A stretch of 64,000 nt of DNA from an uncultured Fluviicola sp. (GTDB taxonomy: Bacteria; Bacteroidota; Bacteroidia; Flavobacteriales; Crocinitomicaceae). The notes beneath the pieces were generated by a model. It was not told where the DNA came from and searched no databases. It worked only from the letters and a program-made list of their open reading frames with translations. The stretch covers positions 15,604-79,603 of the forward strand of contig NZ_CAMLDC010000020.1 of NCBI RefSeq assembly GCF_946478805.1, given 5' to 3'. Shown in pieces: positions 35,654-44,899 of this stretch; position 1 is the first letter of the stretch, and every line of letters begins with the position of its first letter. A program made the translations under genes and the position numbers.

Positions 35654-36445
35654 ATGAAAAAGTATATTTTCCCTTTATTACTTATCGGATTGGCATCTTG
35701 TGGTTCTGACAATTCCAGTGAGAACAAAACTGAAGATAAGAAAGTCATTGTGAAGCATTTCAAAAATGAAGCTGAAATGGACGCACATGTATTGGAGTTA
35801 AAGAAAATCACAGAATCTGCCGATTTACTTGCCAATTCCCTGCATTATGAAAAAGGTGATGGTGTCATGATTGAAGTGATCGGGCATTTGGATTCGGCGA
35901 CCGTATTACAGATTCTCGAAGAAGAATTTTCGGACGGGAATGGAAAATCAAACGGCAGGCGTTTCTATTACCTGAACAACGGGAAACCTTTTGTGACACA
36001 AGAATTAATCGATTACACAGACGGTATCAACGAGGCCGTTTTCATTGACCGGATTTCCTATTACGATGAAAAGGGTAAGATCATCAAGACTAAAGAGCGA
36101 CGGGCTTCGTTTGAAGACGACATCAATAAGATGAGTTACAAAGCGGCTCCGCTTCAACCGATCAGCATGGACAGAGCCATGGCCGCACTGAAATCCGAAA
36201 AGGAATTTGCAACAACTTTCCAGGGTTTTGTACACCAGGATATTTTCAGTTACCTCATCGTCGGACCGAATGACCCGGACGGTTTCACTTCAGCACTGCG
36301 ATTGGATTACAAGGATGAACTGATCAATACGCTATCAAGCAATGAAGACATGTACATGGGTTCCTTGATCCAGGTGAAATTTGAAGTGCACAATGACCGC
36401 GGATTTGAATTCCAGGTTTATGCAGGGGGGAAACTTGTAGATTAA
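35654..36445 (+). CDS. Lipoprotein, function unknown
   Basis: 263 residues from the ATG at 35654, where a lipoprotein signal begins (MKKYIFPLLLIGLASC, Cys16). The mature part is charged and globular with no recognised domain; a segment AATVLQILEEEFSDG-like and repeated RISYYDEKGKI-type beta hairpins are seen. Probably periplasmic or outer-membrane anchored. Ends before the 40-bp palindrome. Confidence 0.75.
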   Translation: MKKYIFPLLLIGLASCGSDNSSENKTEDKKVIVKHFKNEAEMDAHVLELKKITESADLLANSLHYEKGDGVMIEVIGHLDSATVLQILEEEFSDGNGKSNGRRFYYLNNGKPFVTQELIDYTDGINEAVFIDRISYYDEKGKIIKTKERRASFEDDINKMSYKAAPLQPISMDRAMAALKSEKEFATTFQGFVHQDIFSYLIVGPNDPDGFTSALRLDYKDELINTLSSNEDMYMGSLIQVKFEVHNDRGFEFQVYAGGKLVD

Positions 36446-36487
36446 TTCAAACTTAGTGTCCCAATATCCATCGGGAACAAAATTCAA

Positions 36488-36527
36488 TAAACAGTAGGGG
36501 CGGAAAATTTTCCGCCCCTACTGTTTA
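36488..36527. repeat. 40-bp perfect palindrome between convergent genes
   Basis: Two 20-bp arms with no loop; the left arm is TAAACAGTAGGGGCGGAAAA. It lies between the ends of the lipoprotein and isomerase genes and can terminate both. It shares CAGTAGGG with the hairpin at 2151-2188, and the inner stem differs, as in families of interspersed palindromic elements. Confidence 0.8.
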
Positions 36528-36544
36528 TACTATCTATTTCAATT

Positions 36545-37531
36545 CTATTTGATTTTTCCCAATTCGGCTTTCAAGTAATCGATGATTTCGATTTCAATCG
36601 GGTCTCCGTGCTTCAAGTCGGATAAATAAAGGGAGATCCAATCGATCAGGTGGATCAGGTAAATACTCTTCTCTACAGTAGTAGATCCTTTAGCCGAAAT
36701 TATTTCGACCTTATCTGTTTTTGACTTGGTACGTTCAATGGAAATGTCAAAACGTTTCTGATTGCGCATCGACAAATCTCCGGTTTGAATGAACAGGCAC
36801 GCATAGCGATTGTCTCCTCCTCCCCATCCGACTAGTTCGTTGTGATTCATTTCAGGAATGACATGCTGCCAGCACAACTCCTTCGAATTTTCATTGAATT
36901 GTTGTTTCGCACGAATCGTGATTGCTTCATATTCCGAACCTGCATAAACGGCAATTGTTCTTTTTTGAAGTTCATGAGCCACACGCATCGCTTCAGATTT
37001 GATCTCAACCAAATGAGAATCGATCAGGTTCTTCCCGTTCGAAATCTCATCCAGAATCGTCGGGTGGGCATATCCTAATTGGAGTAAGATATTACTCAGT
37101 TGAACCAACGAGAAAGCCAAAGCCGTTCTTGGTGGGTTTCCACCCGGAACGATCACACATTGGTAATTATTCGATTTGCAAAACTCAGCCAATTGTCCTC
37201 CGGAACAAATTCCAAGGATGGTTGCCCCTTTTTTCTTTGCGTCTTCTAGAGAAAACAAGGTTTCCTCCGTATTTCCGGAATAAGAGGACCCGATTACCAA
37301 GCTGTGTTTATCCACAAATGCCGGTAAGGAATAATCCTGGATAGACAATACCGGGATAGAACAGGTTTTTTGAACCCATTGAGCCACAATTCTGCCGCCA
37401 ATTCCGGATCCGCCCATGCCGCAAATGACAATATTCCGGATATCCTGATTTGGTTTAGCAAATGTTGCCCCAGCAGCGATTTTTAAAGCTTCACTGATGT
37501 TGGACGAAAATTCCTGAATGAGTTTTTCCAT
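36545..37531 (-). CDS. Bifunctional phosphoglucose/phosphomannose isomerase
   Basis: 328 residues from the ATG at 37531, chosen because a TATATTTA box lies at 37550-37557 and family length fits. SIS-domain sugar isomerase: CGMGGSGIGGR (near 38-48), SSYSGNTEETL, and the family hallmark PEMNHNELVGW with the catalytic Glu/His. Interconverts fructose 6-phosphate with glucose 6- or mannose 6-phosphate. Cytoplasmic, monocistronic. Confidence 0.92.
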   Translation of the reverse strand: MEKLIQEFSSNISEALKIAAGATFAKPNQDIRNIVICGMGGSGIGGRIVAQWVQKTCSIPVLSIQDYSLPAFVDKHSLVIGSSYSGNTEETLFSLEDAKKKGATILGICSGGQLAEFCKSNNYQCVIVPGGNPPRTALAFSLVQLSNILLQLGYAHPTILDEISNGKNLIDSHLVEIKSEAMRVAHELQKRTIAVYAGSEYEAITIRAKQQFNENSKELCWQHVIPEMNHNELVGWGGGDNRYACLFIQTGDLSMRNQKRFDISIERTKSKTDKVEIISAKGSTTVEKSIYLIHLIDWISLYLSDLKHGDPIEIEIIDYLKAELGKIK

Positions 37532-37654
37532 AATTCCCTTTGAAGTTTGTAAATATAGTAAGGCTTTTTCTAACTGAGGAAATTTTTTGAATTCTGATGG
37601 CATTCTTATCCCGGGCTCACGTTAAATAAGTGTATTTTTACCAAAAAAAGGAAA

Positions 37655-38167
37655 ATGAAGCCTCGACATGCATCGGAAACCCTAGCCATTACTACAAAGG
37701 TTGTTCTGCCGAATGACACCAACACACTAGGGAATTTATTTGGAGGCCAGTTATTGGCCTGGATGGATGAGATAGCAAGCGTTTCTGCTCACCGCCATTG
37801 TCACCGCGTGGTTGTTACCGCAAATGTGAACAATGTCAGTTTCAATTCTCCGATCAATCACGCATCCATTGTCACTTTGGAATCAAAAGTTTCACGGGCA
37901 TTCAATTCTTCCATGGAAATCTTTGTGGATGTATTTGTTGAGGACAACATCACGGGAAAACGAAGCAAATCGAATGAGGCGATCTATACCTTTGTTGCAG
38001 TCGATCAACACGGCGGTCCTATCCAGGTTCCCGAGCTGATTCCTGAAACGGAAGAAGAGATTGACCGTTATGAAGGCGCTTTGAGAAGAAAGCAATTGGC
38101 ATTGATCCTGGCGAAAAAGATGAGTCCGAAGGATGCGACGGAGTTACGAAAGCTGTTTATGGAATAA
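37655..38167 (+). CDS. Acyl-CoA thioesterase, hotdog fold
   Basis: 170 residues. The YciA/BACH-type signature is clear: PNDTNTLGNLFGGQLLAWMD, then the hotdog helix and VVVTANVNNVSFNSPI. These hexameric enzymes hydrolyse acyl-CoA to CoA and fatty acid. The C-terminal helix is longer than in YciA. TATTTTTA (37633-37640) is the likely -7 box. Convergent with the glycosyltransferase gene. Confidence 0.92.
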   Translation: MKPRHASETLAITTKVVLPNDTNTLGNLFGGQLLAWMDEIASVSAHRHCHRVVVTANVNNVSFNSPINHASIVTLESKVSRAFNSSMEIFVDVFVEDNITGKRSKSNEAIYTFVAVDQHGGPIQVPELIPETEEEIDRYEGALRRKQLALILAKKMSPKDATELRKLFME

Positions 38168-38171
38168 AATC

Positions 38172-38272
38172 AATTGAAAATGTAAATTGGAGAATTGAAA
38201 AGGGAATTACGTCAATCTTTGATCCAATCCGCTTTCTAAACTTTTCAATTTTTACATTCTCAATTTTCAATT
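38172..38272. repeat. Imperfect inverted repeat between convergent genes
   Basis: AATTGAAAATGTAAATTGG... (38172-38202) and its near reverse complement (38241-38272) form ~31-bp arms with several mismatches around a 38-nt centre. Likely a weak two-way terminator; the right arm overlaps the last codons of the glycosyltransferase gene. Confidence 0.45.
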
Positions 38273-39240
38273 AATCTTGATTTTATCTTTTCCGCATCCT
38301 GCAGATGCATGCATTTGAAGTGCTTTTTCGGGCATTCCTTGTAGCCGATCTTCGAACACGGCCGGCAGCTGAGTCCTTCTACTTCGTGAATTGTATACAG
38401 TGATTTGTTTTGCGGAGCATAGGTGTACATTCCAAAATCCGGAACGGTATTTCCCCATACACTCACGATCGGGGTTTCAAAACAACTGGCAATGTGCATC
38501 AATCCTGTGTCACCGGTCAATAGTTTGGCGCAATGCTTTGTCATGAAGGCAGATTGTCTCAAGGTCAGTTTGCCACAAAGGTCCAGGACACGCTGATTGG
38601 GAAGGTGTTGAATCAGTTCGGTGGCACGCTCCGAATCCATTGGTCCACCCAGCAAAACAACCGGCACCTGAACTCCATCCAGGATTTTCGCCATCAGGGA
38701 AACAGGCATCTGTTTGGTCGCGAATTGCGCTCCCATGGCTACGGCGATGAATTTCTTCGAAACAAGCGCAATCGAATCCAAGGCAACAAGATCGGAGTCA
38801 ACAAGGAAAAAGTCACAAGGTTTTTGGTCATTGGAAACTCCTAACTCCTTCACCGCTTCAAAATAGCGGTCCACCACATGCACCTTCGGCATGCGATTGA
38901 TCTTGAAAGTCGTCAGTAATAATTTAGAGAAATTCTTCTTCGGAAAAGCGGATGACTTCACTTTCAATGCCCGTTTCAGGCGCAAAGTCCGCACATTGTT
39001 GTGCAGGTCGATCACGTAATCGTAGTGCTCGTTCTTCAACAAGTCAACTACCTCATCCACCGATTTTTCAATGGTAATGATGCGATCGATGTATGGATTG
39101 TGGTCCAGAACAGGGAGAAACGCCTTCTTAGTGATAAAATGGATCTCCACATCCTTCAATTGTTGTTTGAGGCAACGCACCACGGGAGTCGTCAAGACAA
39201 CATCACCAATGGAACTGAACCGGACAACCAAAATTTTCAT
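38260..39240 (-). CDS. Glycosyltransferase family 9 (heptosyltransferase-like)
   Basis: 326 residues from the ATG at 39240; the longer open frame adds 53 unrelated residues. The N-terminus MKILVVRFSSIGDVVLTTP is the GT9 signature, and LTGDTGLMHIASCFETPIVSVWG is the donor-site region of ADP-heptose LPS heptosyltransferases. The C-terminal Cys cluster (SCRPCSKIGYKECPKKHFKC) is common in Bacteroidota members. Acts on lipopolysaccharide core or another glycan at the inner face. TACCTTTA, 5 nt before the ATG, is a possible -7 box. Confidence 0.9.
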   Translation of the reverse strand: MKILVVRFSSIGDVVLTTPVVRCLKQQLKDVEIHFITKKAFLPVLDHNPYIDRIITIEKSVDEVVDLLKNEHYDYVIDLHNNVRTLRLKRALKVKSSAFPKKNFSKLLLTTFKINRMPKVHVVDRYFEAVKELGVSNDQKPCDFFLVDSDLVALDSIALVSKKFIAVAMGAQFATKQMPVSLMAKILDGVQVPVVLLGGPMDSERATELIQHLPNQRVLDLCGKLTLRQSAFMTKHCAKLLTGDTGLMHIASCFETPIVSVWGNTVPDFGMYTYAPQNKSLYTIHEVEGLSCRPCSKIGYKECPKKHFKCMHLQDAEKIKSRLIEN

Positions 39241-39436
39241 GAGGATAAAGGTATAAAAAGAAAATGTACCAAGGTCAAAGCCCATTTTTACAATAAAGCG
39301 CTCGACGAGCACCAGCCTGGTTTGATAATTCACGTGATTTTCTTCATTTGCTTCGCCCTCTTTGCGGGTGAAATAAATCCGGGAATTGCGGAAAACCACA
39401 TTTTAATTTTCTTTTCATTTTCAGTATTTATACGGT

Positions 39437-39466
39437 TGATTTTTAGAATCATGCTTAATAATTTTG
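39437..39466 (+). promoter_or_regulatory. Promoter of the secreted hydrolase/lipoprotein locus
   Basis: TTG (39437-39439), about 20 nt, TAATTTTG (39459-39466): an almost ideal Bacteroidota promoter 26 nt before the ATG at 39493. Confidence 0.65.
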
Positions 39467-39492
39467 GTTTACTAAGCTTAAAATTACCCGCT

Positions 39493-40485
39493 ATGAAAAC
39501 ACCTTTTATTACACTGCTATTTACAATTATTGCTACTCATTACTTTTCTCAAACAAACAGTTTGCCATCGACCGGAAATGTCGGAATCGGGACTACTGCC
39601 CCAACTTCCAAACTGCAAGTCAATGGTTCAGCACTCATTGATTCGATGCTCCTGGTTAAAGATTCGATTGTCATAAACAAGACCGCAACTGTTAAAAGTG
39701 ATTTAAAAGTAGTTGGAAATTCACTCTTGAAAAATGATTTGAAGGTCGTAGGAAATACAACCTTGGTAGGAACAACCACCATTAAAGAAGGAGATTTGAA
39801 GATCAAATCTTTAGGAGATTCCACCTTGGCAAACGATGGTGTTCTGATGATCAATGCCAATGGAAAAGTCAAAAACGGTGGAGATCTGAAGAGTTTGGTT
39901 TATTCGGAATCCGAATACACTCCATGTAAAGATGAGAACGGAGGTAATACAACCCCAACTTCTCCAATTTGGCTGAACGGACTGGGGAAATTGTATACCA
40001 GCAACCATTGTGTTCCGGATGTAAAAGTAGGAATCGGGCAAAATGATCCGGATTCGAAACTCCACATAACTACTGCAGTCGATAGGAATACCCATCCGAT
40101 CATCGTTGACAAACGCATTCAGGGAACTACAACACCCTATAAATTAATGGAACTGGACAACAACGGTTTGCTTTATGCCCGCGAGATCAAAGTGAACCTG
40201 GACGCATGGCCCGATTATGTTTTTGATGAAGGATACCAGCTCATGCCTTTGAGTGAATTGCAAGCATTTATTCAGCAGAATGACCATTTACCGAACGTTC
40301 CAAGCGCTTGTGAAATGGAAGAAGAAGGTGTCAATGTGGCAAAAAGCAATGTGATGCTCATGGAAAAAGTAGAGGAGTTGACCTTGTACCTGCTTCAAAT
40401 GAAAGAACAACTGGATACTCAGAATCAACTGTTGCTGCAACAACAGGAAACGATCCTTCAATTACAAAAACAAGTAAAACCCTGA
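39493..40485 (+). CDS. Secreted protein with C-terminal coiled coil
   Basis: 330 residues from the ATG at 39493, chosen because the promoter overlaps the earlier in-frame ATGs. Signal peptide MKTPFITLLFTIIATHYFSQ. GNVGIGTTAPTSKLQVNG and repeated DLKVVGNS / DLKVVGNTTL strands resemble phage-tail-fibre-like beta repeats. The end, HLPNVPSACEMEEEGVNV, plus a glutamine-rich coiled coil, is a frequent Bacteroidota ending of unknown role. No T9SS sorting domain. It lies 3 nt before the hydrolase gene, so it leads an operon. Confidence 0.75.
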   Translation: MKTPFITLLFTIIATHYFSQTNSLPSTGNVGIGTTAPTSKLQVNGSALIDSMLLVKDSIVINKTATVKSDLKVVGNSLLKNDLKVVGNTTLVGTTTIKEGDLKIKSLGDSTLANDGVLMINANGKVKNGGDLKSLVYSESEYTPCKDENGGNTTPTSPIWLNGLGKLYTSNHCVPDVKVGIGQNDPDSKLHITTAVDRNTHPIIVDKRIQGTTTPYKLMELDNNGLLYAREIKVNLDAWPDYVFDEGYQLMPLSELQAFIQQNDHLPNVPSACEMEEEGVNVAKSNVMLMEKVEELTLYLLQMKEQLDTQNQLLLQQQETILQLQKQVKP

Positions 40486-40488
40486 GCC

Positions 40489-43371
40489 ATGAAAAAGTTC
40501 GTTCTTGGAATGTTCCTGCTCATGGGTACACATGGGTGGGGACAAACGGATACTTTGGTATTTAAGAATCCGAGGGAAATGATGGAATACGCCTATTCCA
40601 ATACAGATTTCAGTAATTTCTCCAGCTCTTACTTCCGAAATGCCACACTTGAACTGGAAGATTCTGTTTTCAATTACCTGACTTACAAAAATCAGCCTGT
40701 TTCTTGCAGCGGAAGAGGAATCTTAAGCCTGTTCACCTTGATGAACTGGTGGGACATGTCCAAATCATTCCAGCGGGATTCCGTTCTTTTCCCGATATAT
40801 GACCACTTTTATTCATTAGACGAAACCGGTCAATTACGCATTCCGTTTTATGTCGTCGATTTAAGAGTCAATTCGTTAAAACCGGCCATTGCGGAAGAAT
40901 TCCGAACCGGTTCCGGATCCGATCCTTACCGTGAAATTCTTCCAAATGATCTGATGGAGGAAGAAGTCCTGTATGCCGCCGCTTTTTTGGATTCCTTTGC
41001 CTACAATAATGTGATTTTGGAATTGAACGATCAAACCTATTTCTCCAATACCAATCGGAGCATTGATTTCGTAGAGGTGAACAGCATTCTTGGAACCAAG
41101 TTGCTCTATTTTAACTCCAGTATCGATTTAAGCGATTGGCTGAAAGGAAAACAAAAACTTACCTTTATCATTCATTTTTCTGATGAGGAACAAGTTGAGT
41201 TCAAGCAGGAAGTGGAGATGAATACGCGATCAACCGCAAAATCGGATGTGCATCAATATTTCGAATGGTCTTCAACGATATATCCGGACAATTATACCTC
41301 TTCAACGATCTACTCACCGGATTTGAAATATTCGGTTTATCATGCCTGTGCAGATAAGAAAATCCGTAAACCATTTATCATGGTTGCAGGTTGGGGACCA
41401 CATACGGATAATAGTTACATTAATAATTATGTGAATTGGCCTGCATCTATTGGGAAATTAGCTGACCAGTTTAACCAAGCTGGATTGATTGAAAACCTGC
41501 ACGATGAAGGTTTTGATGTCATCATCTGTCAATTCTTCCCACCCAATGGATATATTGAAAAGAATGCGGAAGTGTTAGAAAAATTGATTGTTTTAGTAAA
41601 TGATCTAAAAGTTCAAAACGGTTCTTACCAGGAAAACATCATTATGGGATTCAGCGCGGGATCATTGGCAGCACGACTTACATTACAAAAGATGGAATAC
41701 AAACACCTGAATTCGAATGGTCCCCATCCTCATACCAAACTTTACATTTCCAATGATGGAGAACATGGAGGGGCCAATGTTCCTTTGGGGATGCAGCATG
41801 CTGTTGAGTATTTGTGGAATTATGAATACAATCCTTATGGATTCTATATACCAGGTTATTTTGGGAACATAAATCCACTTGATGGAGACACTTATGCGTT
41901 ACACTATATTTTAAATGCTCCATTATCGGCTCAATTGCTTCATTATTTCCATACCGAAACAGGATCCGGAACTTCCCCGGGTCAAGGTCCAAGTAATTAT
42001 AGAACTTCTTACTTAACCAAACACACGACTTACAATCACTCTAAAAATGGAGCCAGGCCGGGTTATCCTTCCTTTCAGCGGATGATCTCTCTTTCCAATG
42101 GTTCTTCTACACCCGATTATGATTTTTCGGATTATTCCAGTAATCATTTTCCCTATCCGAATGAAACAGGGGCAATCTTTTTCAAACAGAATGGCTCCTT
42201 GATGGGTTGGGTGAACCGCCGATTTGAAGCTACTTTTCTTACCCATGGAATACATCGGGTGTTTTATTACGAGTACAAACAACTTTTTAAATCCTGGAAA
42301 GTTGAATACGAAGCCATCACGAAAGATCCTTTGGTCTTAGATAATGCTCCCGGAGGGATTATTTTTATAGATCAAAATCCTATTGTGAAGATTAATAATG
42401 AGTTGCAATCCGAATTGACCGGTGCACCAGATATTATTAAGGATCTTTTGTTTTCATTTACACCAACAGTATTGACTCATGATGTCAAGGATTTGAGCAG
42501 TAGTTTGAATAATGGATATCCGGATTATAATTTTAAAGAACATGAGTTATTATACCAAAGTGAAACAGATGCAAATACTAATAATCCTAACAATGCTTCT
42601 AATTATTATGGTTATCCACATTTGGGCTATCCAGGAAATCATTATGACTATACGGTGTTTGATGCCCTGTTTTGCTGGGATGAGAATACGGAACATTTGG
42701 TGGGAAATCGCAAGGATCCGAATGAATATGCAGGTATGGATTCACCCATTAAAGCAGTAGTTAAGAATTTCCTGGTGGAAGAAGCAGAACCGGATTTTAT
42801 TTTCTTACAAAATATGAGGATTGGTTTCTTTGCCCGACCGAACTATTCGTATCGGGTAGATTATGAGGCTGGAAACACAATACTTCTGGGAAATCATGTG
42901 ACTCAAAAAACGGACTTCCTTGATCTGGTAGTAGAACCGAATGCTATTGTGGATGCTCAAGCCGTAACCGAAATCCATTTCACCCCGGGAGTCCATATCA
43001 AAAACGGCTCCGATTTACATGCGTATATCGGAGACATTTCCTGCGAAAAATCGCTTTCGAATCAGAATTCGATTTCCAATTCTGGAAATGAAATCGAAGA
43101 AATGAATCAATATATTCCTCAAAGAGTGGATAATGAAGAACATGTTTCAATTTTCCCGAATCCTTCCAAGCACAGTTTTTCCGTTCGTTGGGAAGAAATC
43201 CCAACTGACGAAGTAATTGAAATCCACATTTTGGATCTTTCAGGAAAAGAAGTATTTAAAAAGCTCGTATCTTTAGAGGAACCAATATTCCATGAGGTAA
43301 AGCCGGGCTTTTATTTGGTCAAACTAATTAAAAACGAAGTATGCGTTACCAAAAACATATTAGTAGAGTAA
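40489..43371 (+). CDS. T9SS-secreted alpha/beta-hydrolase (lipase-like)
   Basis: 960 residues with a signal peptide (cleavage after GWGQ, ~19). Residues 1-290 are unassigned. About 294-440 is an alpha/beta-hydrolase core: FIMVAGWG (oxyanion strand), MGFSAGS with nucleophile Ser389, and SNDGEHGGANVPLG (421-434), the lipase-like strand after the nucleophile elbow. The catalytic His is not certain. The last ~75 residues are a type A sorting domain (VSIFPNPSKHSFSVRW...PGFYLVKLIKN). It starts 3 nt after the coiled-coil gene and overlaps the first lipoprotein by 31 nt, so all are one operon. Substrate unknown; ester or lipid hydrolysis is inferred. Confidence 0.75.
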   Translation: MKKFVLGMFLLMGTHGWGQTDTLVFKNPREMMEYAYSNTDFSNFSSSYFRNATLELEDSVFNYLTYKNQPVSCSGRGILSLFTLMNWWDMSKSFQRDSVLFPIYDHFYSLDETGQLRIPFYVVDLRVNSLKPAIAEEFRTGSGSDPYREILPNDLMEEEVLYAAAFLDSFAYNNVILELNDQTYFSNTNRSIDFVEVNSILGTKLLYFNSSIDLSDWLKGKQKLTFIIHFSDEEQVEFKQEVEMNTRSTAKSDVHQYFEWSSTIYPDNYTSSTIYSPDLKYSVYHACADKKIRKPFIMVAGWGPHTDNSYINNYVNWPASIGKLADQFNQAGLIENLHDEGFDVIICQFFPPNGYIEKNAEVLEKLIVLVNDLKVQNGSYQENIIMGFSAGSLAARLTLQKMEYKHLNSNGPHPHTKLYISNDGEHGGANVPLGMQHAVEYLWNYEYNPYGFYIPGYFGNINPLDGDTYALHYILNAPLSAQLLHYFHTETGSGTSPGQGPSNYRTSYLTKHTTYNHSKNGARPGYPSFQRMISLSNGSSTPDYDFSDYSSNHFPYPNETGAIFFKQNGSLMGWVNRRFEATFLTHGIHRVFYYEYKQLFKSWKVEYEAITKDPLVLDNAPGGIIFIDQNPIVKINNELQSELTGAPDIIKDLLFSFTPTVLTHDVKDLSSSLNNGYPDYNFKEHELLYQSETDANTNNPNNASNYYGYPHLGYPGNHYDYTVFDALFCWDENTEHLVGNRKDPNEYAGMDSPIKAVVKNFLVEEAEPDFIFLQNMRIGFFARPNYSYRVDYEAGNTILLGNHVTQKTDFLDLVVEPNAIVDAQAVTEIHFTPGVHIKNGSDLHAYIGDISCEKSLSNQNSISNSGNEIEEMNQYIPQRVDNEEHVSIFPNPSKHSFSVRWEEIPTDEVIEIHILDLSGKEVFKKLVSLEEPIFHEVKPGFYLVKLIKNEVCVTKNILVE

Positions 43372-44063
43372 TTATCGTTCTAGGTCTGCTTGTTTCATTT
43401 CTATCCTGCAAAAAACTGGATAAGGATAACCCTATTGAGTTCAAGATAAAAGCTCATATCCCTTACAATGATGAGCCTATTTCAGGAGTAAAATATACTA
43501 TCCGAGAATATAAAGCAAAAAAGGGACTTTCACCGCTTGGAGATGTCGAATACACCGATTTCATTTTGGAAGGAACAACTGATGCCAATGGCAATGCTGC
43601 CATTTCTTTTGCTCCGAAGAAAAACATGAAATACCGGTACGATATTACGTTTGATTATTCAGACCTTCAGTTTGCAAATTATTCTGGAAGTTACTCCTTG
43701 ATCAAGGCACCAAACTATGTTCCTTTATCTCGAAATGATCAGCAAGATTTTGAAATAAGAGTGTTACCAAAATGTGGTATGCATTTCAAGGTTGAAAATG
43801 TGAATTGTCTAGATGGAAATGATAAAATGCGTTTTAAAACATTTAATGAGGATGAATTTCCATCCAAAACATTCGAAACTATTTATACATGGGGAGACTA
43901 TTTTAATGGTTGTGGGGCTTTTGTGGACCATACAAACAATGATATCTTGTCGGGTCATCATATTTATCAAATAGAAGTGACTAGAAATGGTCAAGTGACC
44001 ACATACATAGATACTTTCTTTTTGCAACCTGGAGTAATGAATGACGTTTTCTTAGAATACTAA
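43341..44063 (+). CDS. Tandem lipoprotein 1
   Basis: 240 residues. Lipobox FLSC (Cys23) followed by KKLDKDNPIEF. Residues ~30-135 form a beta-sandwich-like domain with SGVKYTIREY and GTTDANGNAAISF; residues ~140-240 form a second domain ending TFFLQPGVMNDVFLEY. Its start lies inside the hydrolase gene (31-nt overlap). It has no copy of the 19-nt upstream element and is the most diverged of the four in the N-terminal half, but its last ~100 residues are close to those of copy 3. Function unknown; outer-membrane anchored by inference. Confidence 0.8.
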   Translation: MRYQKHISRVIIVLGLLVSFLSCKKLDKDNPIEFKIKAHIPYNDEPISGVKYTIREYKAKKGLSPLGDVEYTDFILEGTTDANGNAAISFAPKKNMKYRYDITFDYSDLQFANYSGSYSLIKAPNYVPLSRNDQQDFEIRVLPKCGMHFKVENVNCLDGNDKMRFKTFNEDEFPSKTFETIYTWGDYFNGCGAFVDHTNNDILSGHHIYQIEVTRNGQVTTYIDTFFLQPGVMNDVFLEY

Positions 44064-44067
44064 CCAA

Positions 44068-44113
44068 GTACGGAAAATCGCAACTCACTTTTGAAACATT
44101 TTACTCAAATTTG
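44068..44113 (+). promoter_or_regulatory. 19-nt lipoprotein-upstream element, copy A
   Basis: GTACGGAAAATCGCAACTC (44068-44086), 19 nt, CAAATTTG (44106-44113), 15 nt, ATG. The element takes the place of the -33 box. Confidence 0.6.
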
Positions 44114-44128
44114 TGAAAATGAATTACT

Positions 44129-44830
44129 ATGAGATTACTACTATTTGTATTGTTGGGATTTCTACTATTCTCCTGCAAAAAACTGGATAAGAAGCACCCC
44201 ATTGAGTTTACTATCAAAGCACATATTCCGTATAGTGATGAACCCATTGCAGGGGTGAAGTATACCATCAAAGAGTACCGATCCAAAAAAGGAGGAAAAC
44301 TTGGTGAGATAGAATACACTGATTTTGAACTTGAGGGTTCTACCGATGCCAATGGTGATGCCCGTATCTCTTTTGCTCCGAAGAAGAATTTGGATTACAT
44401 GTATCGAATCGACTTTGATTATTCAAACATACAATTTGCAAACTACTCAGGAAGTTATTCTTTGATCAATGCACCGAGTTATGACCTCATTAATCGCAAC
44501 GATCAGCGGGATTATGAAATTAGGGCTTTGCCTTTAATACAAATACAATGGAACTTTAAGAACCTTTCTTGTTTTGACGCAAATGATACCTTTAAGTATA
44601 AATCATTTAATCTGGATGAACTTCCAAACTACAACTTTAATAATGGAGACCCCTGGATTGAAGGATCAAGTTTAAATGATTGTGTTGATCTTACAGGAGA
44701 TTACTTACAAAGATTGTCAGGACACTATGTGTTCAAATGGGAAGCAACCCGTGGCGGATTGATAACCACAGGAATCGATACTTTTTTTGTTTCTCCGGGA
44801 GGAATAGATTATGTCAATATGTATTGGTGA
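44129..44830 (+). CDS. Tandem lipoprotein 2
   Basis: 233 residues, lipobox LFSC (Cys16). The first ~65 codons (44129-44325) are identical at DNA level to copy 3 (44900-45096), and the N-terminal domain continues with few changes to about residue 125. The C-terminal ~105 residues (QIQWNFKNLSCFDAND... ending VSPGGIDYVNMYW) differ from all other copies. Same operon direction as the hydrolase. Confidence 0.8.
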   Translation: MRLLLFVLLGFLLFSCKKLDKKHPIEFTIKAHIPYSDEPIAGVKYTIKEYRSKKGGKLGEIEYTDFELEGSTDANGDARISFAPKKNLDYMYRIDFDYSNIQFANYSGSYSLINAPSYDLINRNDQRDYEIRALPLIQIQWNFKNLSCFDANDTFKYKSFNLDELPNYNFNNGDPWIEGSSLNDCVDLTGDYLQRLSGHYVFKWEATRGGLITTGIDTFFVSPGGIDYVNMYW

Positions 44831-44839
44831 TAAAATCAA

Positions 44840-44885
44840 GTACGGAAAATCGCAACTCGCTTTTGAAACATTTTACTCAAATTTG
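44840..44885 (+). promoter_or_regulatory. 19-nt lipoprotein-upstream element, copy B
   Basis: Identical 19-mer (44840-44858), 19 nt, CAAATTTG (44878-44885), then the ATG at 44900. Confidence 0.6.
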
Positions 44886-44899
44886 TGAAAACGAATGCT

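Noticed and set aside
38172..38272. Inverted repeat considered as an insertion-sequence end.
   Set aside because: No transposase, no target duplication; it is the usual convergent-gene terminator position.
39001..39492. Long N-terminal extension of the secreted coiled-coil protein.
   Set aside because: It lies antisense to the GT9 gene and runs over a near-ideal promoter at 39437-39466.
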